Positions 8,556 through 13,237 of a stretch of DNA of 13,237 nt are shown in pieces. The notes under the pieces were generated by a model that saw only the letters and a program-made list of their open reading frames with translations, did no database searches and was not told the DNA's origin. How positions within the stretch are numbered: position 1 is the stretch's first letter; each line of letters begins with the position of its first letter. The stretch is from DASTYK01 sp964430275 (GTDB taxonomy: Bacteria > Gemmatimonadota > Gemmatimonadetes > Longimicrobiales > RSA9), in contig CAYSGF010000102.1 in assembly GCA_964430275.1 (NCBI GenBank), forward strand, positions 1 through 13,237, read 5' to 3'. A program made the position numbers and the translations under genes.

Positions 8556-9354
8556 CAGCCGTCTCGCTCTCCAGTTCGTCCCGCGTGTAGTAGACCCGTG
8601 CCAGGTAGAGCCCCTCCGGAGGCGCCGGCACGCTCGTCTCGACTCCCGGTGCACCCGTCAGCAGACGCTCCACGTCACTCAACGGCCGACGCGCCCGTGC
8701 CACGTCCACCATCGTCCCGACCATGTAACGGACCATGTGGTGCAGGAATCGATTCGCCACGACGCGCAGCTCCCAGCCCAGCTCCCGCCAGGACCGCCAC
8801 TCCGCTCGCAGTACCGTGCACCGCTCGCCGCGTTCCGGCTGCCCTGCCTTCGCGAACGCCCGGAAGGAATGCTCCCCCACGAACAGCGCCGCGGCTGCCG
8901 CCAATGACTCCGGCGCCAGCGACCGGCCAAGTGGCCAGCACCAGCGCCGGAGGAATGGCGATGCCGCAGTCTCGTGCACGGCGACCCGATAGATGTACCC
9001 CCGAGCAACCGCATCGTAGCGCGCGTGGAACGACCAGGGCACCGCCTCTGCCCGCGCGACCCACACATCCGCCGGCAGCACCGCGTTCAGTGCGCGCCGA
9101 AGCTCCTGCGCGTCCCAGCGCGCGGGTACCGCGACCCCCACCACCTGCCCGGTCGCGTGCACGCCCCGATCCGTCCGGCCCGCCGCCAGAACCCCTGCAT
9201 CACCGCCCGTCAGCCGCTCCAGTGCAGACTCCAGCTCCCCTTGCACCGTGCGCGTGGCCGGCTGCGACTGCCAGCCGAAAAAGCCCGCTCCGTCGTAGTG
9301 GAGCGTCAGCCTGATGCGGTGCCGGTCCGCCTGCTCCTCTGGGGGTGGAGTCAC
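8539..9354 (-). CDS. truA: tRNA pseudouridine(38-40) synthase TruA
   Basis: Isomerises uridine to pseudouridine at positions 38-40 of the tRNA anticodon arm. From the chosen start it is 271 residues, usual for TruA (about 240-270). Motifs: LHYDGAGFFGWQSQP (18-32), catalytic Asp62 in AAGRTDRGVHATGQV (58-72), WSFHARYDAVARGYIYR (107-123), and NRFLHHMVRYMVGTMVDV (201-218). The start is GTG at 9354: it is the last start codon before the conserved core, there is no Shine-Dalgarno site in front of it, and a promoter -10 ends eight bases upstream, so initiation on a leaderless message is likely. The open frame runs further upstream to 9579 but enters the terminator and kbl. Its 3' end overlaps the transaldolase gene by 17 nt. 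Confidence 0.95.
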   Translation of the reverse strand: MTPPPEEQADRHRIRLTLHYDGAGFFGWQSQPATRTVQGELESALERLTGGDAGVLAAGRTDRGVHATGQVVGVAVPARWDAQELRRALNAVLPADVWVARAEAVPWSFHARYDAVARGYIYRVAVHETAASPFLRRWCWPLGRSLAPESLAAAAALFVGEHSFRAFAKAGQPERGERCTVLRAEWRSWRELGWELRVVANRFLHHMVRYMVGTMVDVARARRPLSDVERLLTGAPGVETSVPAPPEGLYLARVYYTRDELESETADEVLS

Positions 9355-9362
9355 GCCGGAGG

Positions 9363-9390
9363 ATACTACGCGCGCGCGAGGCGGTGTCAA
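9363..9390 (-). promoter_or_regulatory. sigma70-like promoter of the truA-to-purL transcription unit
   Basis: On the minus strand TTGACA (9385-9390) is followed after 16 bp by TAGTAT (9363-9368). The -35 is a perfect consensus and the -10 matches four of six. It lies between the kbl terminator and truA. The predicted transcription start is within about three bases of the truA GTG at 9354, which implies a leaderless or nearly leaderless mRNA. No other comparable promoter is seen before the next eight genes. Confidence 0.65.
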
Positions 9391-9398
9391 CTTGGTGG

Positions 9399-9440
9399 AA
9401 CAAAGCAGGCCCGGGCCCGGGGCCCGGGCCCGGGCCCGCT
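9399..9440 (-). terminator. intrinsic terminator after kbl, GGGCCC-rich hairpin
   Basis: Two bases past the kbl TGA, bases 9404-9440 form a nearly perfect palindrome of alternating GGG and CCC blocks. On the minus-strand RNA a stem of about 16 bp forms, with one G-U pair and a small loop, followed by the U-rich tail UUGUU (9399-9403). The tail is short, but the stem is exceptionally stable. It separates the tdh-kbl unit from truA. Confidence 0.7.
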
Positions 9441-9442
9441 GT

Positions 9443-10666
9443 TCAGCCCTCGAAGTCAGCCAGTGTTGCGAGCACCTGATCGATATCCGCAACCGTATGA
9501 TCCGCGTTGACCTGGAAGCGGATTTCCTCGTCGCCACGCGGGATGACGGGGTAGGTGAGTCCGGTCGCGAGCACGCCACTGGCGCGCAGGTGTCGGATGA
9601 GGGCGCGGGTGCGTGCGGTGTCGCGGACCATGAGCGGCACGACGGGGTGCTCGCCGGGGATCGTCTCGAATCCGGCGTCGAGGAGGCCCTGCTCGAAGCG
9701 GCGGGTGAGGCTGCGCAGGCGCTCGAGCCGCTCGCGTCCCTCCGCGCTGTCGACCAGCGCCAGGGCCTGCTGCGCCGCAGCAGCCTCGCCGACGGTGATC
9801 GGGTTCGAGTAGATGTACATGGGACTGGTCTCGCGCAGGTAGCGGATCACCTGCGCGTCCGACGTGACGTAACCGCCGTTCACGCCGAAGGCCTTGCCGA
9901 GCGTGCCCACGAGCACGTCGCAGCGGGCACCCGTGTACTCCTCCGTACCGCGGCCGGTCTGCCCGAATGCGCCGACGCCGTGCGAGTCGTCGACGACGAG
10001 CACGACGTTCTCCGCGAATCGCTCGTCGAAGCGACGGCACACGTCGGCGATCTCGGCGAGCGGTGCATGGTCGCCGCGCATCGAAAAGATGCCGTCGGTG
10101 ACGACGATGGCGCGCTCGCCCTTGCCAGTCGCTTCCTCCAGCGCGCGCTCCAGCCCGCTCACGTCATTGTGCGGATACACGGCCTTGTGCGCCGGCCGCG
10201 CCAGCCGCATCGCGTTGATGATGCAGTTGTGGTTCAGCTCGTCGCTGATCAGCACGGTGCGCTCGTCCGTGAGCGGCACGATCGTGCTGAGCACCGTGGC
10301 GTACGCCGAGCTGAAGATCATGGCGGCTTCGCGTCCGTGGAAGGCCGCCAGCCGCTGCTCGAGCTCGACGTGCGGCGCGTACGTGCCGCTGATGAAACGT
10401 ACTGCGCCGGGCCCGGCGCCCCAGTGCGCGGTCGCCTCCTCCTCCGCCCGAACGACGGCAGGCACGAGGGACAGCCCCAGGTAGGAGTTCGAGTTCATGC
10501 GGATGAACGCGCGCTCGCCCTCGCCCTCCAGGCGGAAGCGCGGGCCGCGCTCGCCCTGCGGTTGGATGACCTCGACGACGACCGCCTCGGCGCCCTTCGC
10601 GGTGCCGTTCTCCTCGAGCGTTGCGACGTGGTGGGCGAGTGCGTCGTTCAGTCGGTCCAGAGGCAT
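9443..10666 (-). CDS. kbl: glycine C-acetyltransferase (2-amino-3-ketobutyrate CoA ligase)-like alpha-oxoamine synthase
   Basis: PLP enzyme of the alpha-oxoamine synthase family, expected to cleave 2-amino-3-ketobutyrate with CoA to glycine and acetyl-CoA. The 407-residue product shows NSNSYLGLS (58-66), RFISGTYAPHVELEQRLAAF (90-109), SDELNHNCIINAMRL (141-155, His146 stacking on PLP), VVDDSHGVGAFG (224-235) and the PLP lysine Lys258 in GTLGKAFGVNGGY (254-266). The fold alone could also be BioF or 5-aminolevulinate synthase; the adjacent threonine dehydrogenase argues strongly for Kbl. It differs somewhat from E. coli Kbl (NSNSYLG for NNYLG, N-terminus about ten residues longer). ATG at 10666 has GGAG nine bases upstream. 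It follows tdh on the same strand, separated by 138 bp that contain a long inverted repeat. Confidence 0.85.
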   Translation of the reverse strand: MPLDRLNDALAHHVATLEENGTAKGAEAVVVEVIQPQGERGPRFRLEGEGERAFIRMNSNSYLGLSLVPAVVRAEEEATAHWGAGPGAVRFISGTYAPHVELEQRLAAFHGREAAMIFSSAYATVLSTIVPLTDERTVLISDELNHNCIINAMRLARPAHKAVYPHNDVSGLERALEEATGKGERAIVVTDGIFSMRGDHAPLAEIADVCRRFDERFAENVVLVVDDSHGVGAFGQTGRGTEEYTGARCDVLVGTLGKAFGVNGGYVTSDAQVIRYLRETSPMYIYSNPITVGEAAAAQQALALVDSAEGRERLERLRSLTRRFEQGLLDAGFETIPGEHPVVPLMVRDTARTRALIRHLRASGVLATGLTYPVIPRGDEEIRFQVNADHTVADIDQVLATLADFEG

Positions 10667-10686
10667 CAGGTCCGCTCCGGTTCAGT

Positions 10687-10815
10687 CCGGACCATGATTG
10701 ACTATTAACTTTTGGCCGTTCCGCGCATGACCCGGTGCCCAACCGGACGCAGGGAAAAGACCCCACGGCTGACATGCCCGATGCGGCCAAAAGTTAATAG
10801 TCAATCATGGTCCGG
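10687..10815. repeat. 129-bp element with perfect 32-bp inverted repeats between tdh and kbl
   Basis: Arms 10687-10718 and 10784-10815 are exact reverse complements over all 32 bases, around a 65-bp centre. After three mismatches the match continues imperfectly inward (CGCGCATG against CGGGCATG), and the centre holds a smaller dyad, CCGGT at 10732-10736 and ACCGG at 10742-10746. The arms contain an AT-rich block, TTGACTATTAACTTTTGG, unlike the surrounding GC-rich DNA. The right arm overlaps the tdh 3' end and provides its TGA. There is no ORF or transposase inside, and no clean target-site duplication at the arm ends. It may be a MITE-like non-autonomous insertion or a structured intercistronic RNA; transcribed, it would give a stem of at least 32 bp. 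Confidence 0.9.
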
Positions 10816-11746
10816 TTGTGTTTAGTTTCTCGAGCATTTCCTCGACCATGCGCGCCATGTCGTACTCCGGCTTCCACCCCCACTCCTCGCGTGCAGCGGA
10901 GTCGTCGAGCCGCCGGGGCCATGACTCCGCGATCGCCTGGCGCACGGGATCGACGTCGTACTCGATCGTGAAGTTGGGCAGATGACGCCGTATCTCCTCG
11001 GCGAGAATCGCGGGGCTCAGCTGCATGGCGGTGATGTTGAAGGCGTTCCGGTGGCGCAGTCGTGCCGGATCGGCGAGCATCACCTCGATCGATGCGCGCA
11101 CGCCGTCAGGCATGTACATCATGTCGAGCTGTGTGTCCGGGGCGAGGAAGCAGGTGTAGCGGCCATGCTGGAGAGCGTGGTGGAAGATCTCCACGGCGTA
11201 GTCCGTCGTGCCGCCCCCGGGCGGTGCCGTGTAGGAGATCAGTCCGGGGTAGCGAACGCCGCGGGCGTCGACGCCGAAACGATGCGCGTAGTAGTCGCAC
11301 AGCAGCTCGCCTGCGACTTTCGTGACGCCGTACATCGACGTGGGCCGCTGGATCGTATCCTGGGGCGTCGGGTCCGCGGGCGTGGATGGTCCGAACGCGG
11401 CGATCGAGGACGGCGTGAACACCGCGAGGCCGCGCTCGCGGGCGATCTCGAGCACGTTCACGAGTGTCTGCATGTTGACCGCGTACGCCTTCTGCGGGTT
11501 ACGCTCGGCCGTCGCGGACAGGAGCGCCGCCAGATGATAGACCGTGTCGGCGTCGTGCTCGTCGACAGCCGTGGCGAGTGCGTGGGTGTCGAGCGCGTCG
11601 AGCGTGCGGAACTCACCGCCGTCCGTCGCGCCCTGAGCGCGGACGTCCGTGGCGAGCACTGCGTCAGCGCCGAAGCGCGCACGCAGCGCGGGAACCAGCT
11701 CCGTGCCGACCTGTCCGGCCGCGCCTGTGACCAGGATCCGCTTCAT
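10805..11746 (-). CDS. tdh: NAD-dependent L-threonine 3-dehydrogenase, short-chain dehydrogenase/epimerase-like type
   Basis: Oxidises L-threonine to 2-amino-3-ketobutyrate, the substrate of the neighbouring Kbl-like enzyme. The 313-residue product is an extended short-chain dehydrogenase: Rossmann motif VTGAAGQVG (6-14), acidic Asp34 for NAD ribose, TVYHLAALLSATAE (68-81), active-site TPSSIAAFGP (111-120), catalytic Tyr139 and Lys143 in YGVTKVAGE (139-147), and the substrate-side RYPGLISYTAPPGGGTTDYA (165-184). This last block typifies the epimerase-like Tdh of Bacteroidota and archaea rather than the zinc-dependent E. coli Tdh. The start is ATG at 11746, with only a weak, close GAGG before it. 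The final TGP and the stop codon fall at or in the inverted repeat at 10687-10815, so the original C-terminus may have been altered. It is probably first in an operon with kbl. Confidence 0.9.
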   Translation of the reverse strand: MKRILVTGAAGQVGTELVPALRARFGADAVLATDVRAQGATDGGEFRTLDALDTHALATAVDEHDADTVYHLAALLSATAERNPQKAYAVNMQTLVNVLEIARERGLAVFTPSSIAAFGPSTPADPTPQDTIQRPTSMYGVTKVAGELLCDYYAHRFGVDARGVRYPGLISYTAPPGGGTTDYAVEIFHHALQHGRYTCFLAPDTQLDMMYMPDGVRASIEVMLADPARLRHRNAFNITAMQLSPAILAEEIRRHLPNFTIEYDVDPVRQAIAESWPRRLDDSAAREEWGWKPEYDMARMVEEMLEKLNTTGP

Positions 11747-11812
11747 GCCTCGGTTCTGTCAGTGTTGCCGCGCGCCGCTACCGGATGGCGGAGCTGTCAC
11801 TGGTTGCCGCGC

Positions 11813-11859
11813 CCGCGACCGCGCCGCCGTCGGTGGCTGCCGCGTGCGTGCGGTCGCGG
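11813..11859. repeat. 10-bp inverted repeat in the tdh/trpD divergent region
   Basis: CCGCGACCGC at 11813-11822 is the exact reverse complement of GCGGTCGCGG at 11850-11859, with a 27-bp centre. It lies just downstream of the possible tdh -10 box, so it could be an operator or a hairpin at the 5' end of the tdh leader. In such GC-rich DNA a chance match is possible. Confidence 0.45.
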
Positions 11860-11862
11860 AGT

Positions 11863-11890
11863 AGCATACGCGCGCGCACCGGGCACGCAA
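11863..11890 (-). promoter_or_regulatory. possible promoter of the tdh-kbl unit
   Basis: On the minus strand TTGCGT (11885-11890) and TATGCT (11863-11868) are separated by 16 bp, matching consensus at three or four of six positions each. This would give a leader of about 110 nt before tdh. It is the best match I see in the divergent region, but it is weak. Confidence 0.35.
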
Positions 11891-11951
11891 GGCGAGTCCC
11901 TCTTGCGAGTGTGCGCCGGCCGGGATACGCGTTAGCGCCGAAATCGCATCC

Positions 11952-11959
11952 GGAGAGGG
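11952..11959 (+). promoter_or_regulatory. ribosome binding site of trpD
   Basis: The purine run GGAGAGGG, with its GGAG five bases before the ATG at 11961, supports that start over the in-frame ATG at 11973. Confidence 0.65.
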
Positions 11960-11960
11960 C

Positions 11961-13016
11961 ATGACGAGCGAGATGGAGGAGGAGCGCAGCCGCCCCGCGC
12001 TGGGCGAGCTGATCGTGCGGATCGGCCGGCGCGAGATCCTCGACGTGGATGCGGCCGAGGCCGCGTTCGTCGAGGTCATGGAGGGCCGCGCGACGCCCGT
12101 GCAGATGGCCGCGCTGCTCGTCGCGCTGCGCGTGCGCGGCGAGGCGTCGGCGGAGATCGCCGGCGGCGTGCGTGCCCTGCGTCGCGCGATGGTGCCCGTG
12201 CCGGTCACCGACGCCGAGGATGTCGTCGATACCTGCGGCACCGGCGGCGGCGCCGTCACGACGTTCAACATCTCCACCGCCGCGGCACTGCTCGCCGCAG
12301 CGGCCGGCGTGCGCATCGCGAAGCACGGCAACCGCTCGTTCAGCTCCCGCTGTGGCAGTGCCGACGTGCTGGAAGCGCTCGGCGTGCGTATCGAGCTCTC
12401 ACCACAGCAGATGGCCGAAGTCTTCGAGCGTGCCGGCATCGTCTTCATGTTCGCGCCGCTGCTGCACCCGGCCATGCGTCATGTCGGCCCGATCCGCCGC
12501 GAGCTGGGCATGCCGACGATCATGAACGTGCTCGGTCCGCTGACGAACCCCGCGGGGGCGCGCCGCCAGGTCGTCGGTGTCGCGGATCCAGCGCTCCTCG
12601 AGCTCATCGCCGGCGGCCTGCTCGAGCTGGAGCACACGCATGCGCTCGTCGTGCACGGACAGCCCGGCCTTGACGAGCTCAGCCCGATCGGTCACTCGGA
12701 CGTCATCGAGGTGCAGCCCGGCGAGCTGCGCCGGCTGCGCGTCGAGCCCGAGGAGTTTGGCTGGGATGCGCTCGATGCAGCCGGTCTCGCCGGTGGTGAT
12801 CCCGCGCACAATGCGCGTGTCATCCACGGCATCTTCGATGGCAGCATCGGCGGCGCCGCACGCGCGGCAGTCGTACTGAATGCGGGTGCGGCGATCTACG
12901 TGGCCGGACGTGCGGGATCGCTGAACGACGCCGTCGCTGCAGCGGACACGACGCTCGCAGGGGGTGGTGCCGTCGCGGCACTCGAGCGGCTGCGGCGCGT
13001 TACGAACGAGGTGTGA
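11961..13016 (+). CDS. trpD: anthranilate phosphoribosyltransferase
   Basis: Transfers the phosphoribosyl group of PRPP to anthranilate, the second committed step of tryptophan synthesis; cytoplasmic, usually a homodimer with Mg2+. The 351-residue product carries the PRPP/metal motif DTCGTGGGAVTTFNIST (90-106), KHGNRSFSSRCGSADVLEALG (121-141; usual form KHGNRSVSSxxGSADVLEALG), MRHVGPIRRELGMPTIMNVL (172-191), GPLTNPAGA (192-200) and GLDELSPIG in the C-terminal domain. These fit true TrpD rather than the TrpD2 paralogue. The start is ATG at 11961 with GGAGAGGG (11952-11959) just upstream; an ATG four codons later is less well placed. Neighbours on both sides are on the minus strand, so it is not in a local trp operon and is probably expressed alone. 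Confidence 0.97.
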   Translation: MTSEMEEERSRPALGELIVRIGRREILDVDAAEAAFVEVMEGRATPVQMAALLVALRVRGEASAEIAGGVRALRRAMVPVPVTDAEDVVDTCGTGGGAVTTFNISTAAALLAAAAGVRIAKHGNRSFSSRCGSADVLEALGVRIELSPQQMAEVFERAGIVFMFAPLLHPAMRHVGPIRRELGMPTIMNVLGPLTNPAGARRQVVGVADPALLELIAGGLLELEHTHALVVHGQPGLDELSPIGHSDVIEVQPGELRRLRVEPEEFGWDALDAAGLAGGDPAHNARVIHGIFDGSIGGAARAAVVLNAGAAIYVAGRAGSLNDAVAAADTTLAGGGAVAALERLRRVTNEV

Positions 13017-13051
13017 GCGGGCGCAGCTAAGGGTGTGGGCGGGCGCAGCTA
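13017..13051. repeat. 13-bp direct repeat downstream of trpD
   Basis: GCGGGCGCAGCTA occurs at 13017-13029 and again at 13039-13051, a period of 22 bp, directly after the trpD TGA. The second copy includes the stop codon of the small minus-strand ORF. No terminator hairpin is evident here, although the genes on either side are convergent. Confidence 0.7.
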
Positions 13052-13177
13052 GTTGTTCGAGACGACCGCCCGCAGCGTCCACGGCCCGTGGATCGGACCC
13101 GACGAGAGCGTCAGGACCACATACGTCGTGTTCCTGCGATGACTGCGACCGACGACGAACGCGCGCTTGACCTGCAT
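13049..13177 (-). CDS. small hypothetical ORF directly after the probable lexA
   Basis: A 42-codon frame begins at an ATG that shares one base with the stop of the preceding gene (TGATG), the same arrangement seen at purS-purQ. Third codon positions are mostly G or C, as in the real genes here. The short product starts MQVKRAFVVGRSH and is basic at its N-terminus, with a hydrophobic-polar strand-like stretch (TTYVVLTLSSG, residues 17-27) and no recognisable motif. I do not recognise the family. It may be a chance frame in GC-rich DNA; the coupled start is the only positive sign. Confidence 0.35.
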   Translation of the reverse strand: MQVKRAFVVGRSHRRNTTYVVLTLSSGPIHGPWTLRAVVSNN

Positions 13178-13237
13178 CAGTACCTCCGGATTACGCCGAC
13201 CACGATGCCCTGAACCATCACGCTGTGCGATGGGAAG
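13177..13237 (-). CDS. lexA: probable LexA repressor, C-terminal end only
   Basis: Nineteen codons are visible, ending at TGA (13177-13179): SHSVMVQGIVVGVIRRY preceded by FP. The pattern (polar lead, VxVQGxVVGVIRRY, stop) matches the final strand of the LexA/S24 self-cleaving domain, which commonly ends in forms such as VLGKVVGVxRxx. LexA represses the SOS regulon and is cleaved when RecA is activated. The catalytic Ser/Lys dyad and the DNA-binding domain lie outside the window, so another S24-family repressor or UmuD-like protein is possible. It converges on trpD. Confidence 0.65.
   Translation of the reverse strand, partial: FPSHSVMVQGIVVGVIRRY

Noticed and set aside
8539..9579. Longer TruA starting at the ATG at 9579
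   Set aside because: The extra 75 codons would pass through the kbl terminator and kbl 3' end, lie upstream of the predicted promoter, and do not resemble TruA.
9443..10666. kbl product being BioF or 5-aminolevulinate synthase
   Set aside because: The shared fold allows it, but the neighbouring threonine dehydrogenase supplies exactly the Kbl substrate and no biotin or haem gene is nearby.
9314..10708. 464-codon plus-strand frame opposite kbl
   Set aside because: Same explanation; kbl on the other strand shows conserved PLP-enzyme motifs in order.
10719..10783. A small gene or RNA gene in the centre of the inverted repeat
   Set aside because: Only 65 bp, no credible start with a ribosome site, and no recognisable RNA family pattern.
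10687..10815. Simple intrinsic terminator of tdh
   Set aside because: The loop is long, the stem includes the tdh stop codon, and no U tract follows the left arm. It does not look like a standard terminator, although a termination role cannot be excluded.
11759..12475. Minus-strand frames opposite the first half of trpD
   Set aside because: No good start site, compositionally skewed, and overlapped by the clear TrpD active-site motifs on the plus strand.

Overview
The window is 13.2 kb of very GC-rich bacterial chromosome, densely packed with housekeeping genes. Eleven of the thirteen recognised genes lie on the minus strand as complete or window-edge metabolic genes. trpD is on the plus strand, and the 3' end of a probable lexA enters from the right edge on the minus strand. 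The GC-rich codon use, frequent GTG/TTG starts, a periplasmic-type HtrA protease with a signal anchor, and the separate PurS/PurQ/PurL proteins suggest a free-living, probably diderm bacterium. Gemmatimonadota is my best guess, from general resemblance only; no marker gene here proves it.

Region 1 (1-9354, minus strand) looks like one long transcription unit, read right to left: truA, talC-like transaldolase, htrA-like protease, purB, purC, pssA, purS, purQ, purL (purL runs off the left edge). Gene junctions are very tight: a 17-nt overlap, a 2-nt gap, an ATGA overlap, a TTGA overlap using a TTG start, and a TGATG overlap. The unit starts with a good sigma70-like promoter (TTGACA, 16 bp, TAGTAT) so close to the truA GTG that the mRNA should be leaderless or nearly so. 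The pur genes cover the FGAM synthase complex (PurS, PurQ, PurL), SAICAR synthase (PurC) and adenylosuccinate lyase (PurB). Transaldolase could support ribose-5-phosphate supply for PRPP. A phosphatidylserine synthase gene sits inside the purine cluster, and an HtrA protease gene abuts it.

Region 2 (9399-11890, minus strand) is a threonine-degradation pair: an SDR-type L-threonine 3-dehydrogenase (tdh), then a Kbl-like alpha-oxoamine synthase, ending in a very strong GGGCCC-rich terminator hairpin. Between the two genes lies a 129-bp element with perfect 32-bp inverted repeats. Its arms are strikingly AT-rich for this locus, and its right arm supplies the stop codon of tdh. It is the most unusual DNA in the window: a candidate MITE-like insertion, or an intercistronic RNA hairpin.

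Region 3 (11747-13237) holds a divergent intergenic region with dyad symmetries, a stand-alone trpD on the plus strand, a short direct repeat after trpD, a possible 42-codon ORF, and the C-terminus of a probable LexA arriving convergently.

I see no RNA genes, CRISPR array, transposase or phage gene. There is no gene-free stretch longer than 300 bases; the longest is the 214-bp tdh/trpD divergent region. No obviously new multi-gene system is present. The observations worth following are the inverted-repeat element, the leaderless promoter and the mixed purine/lipid/protease operon.
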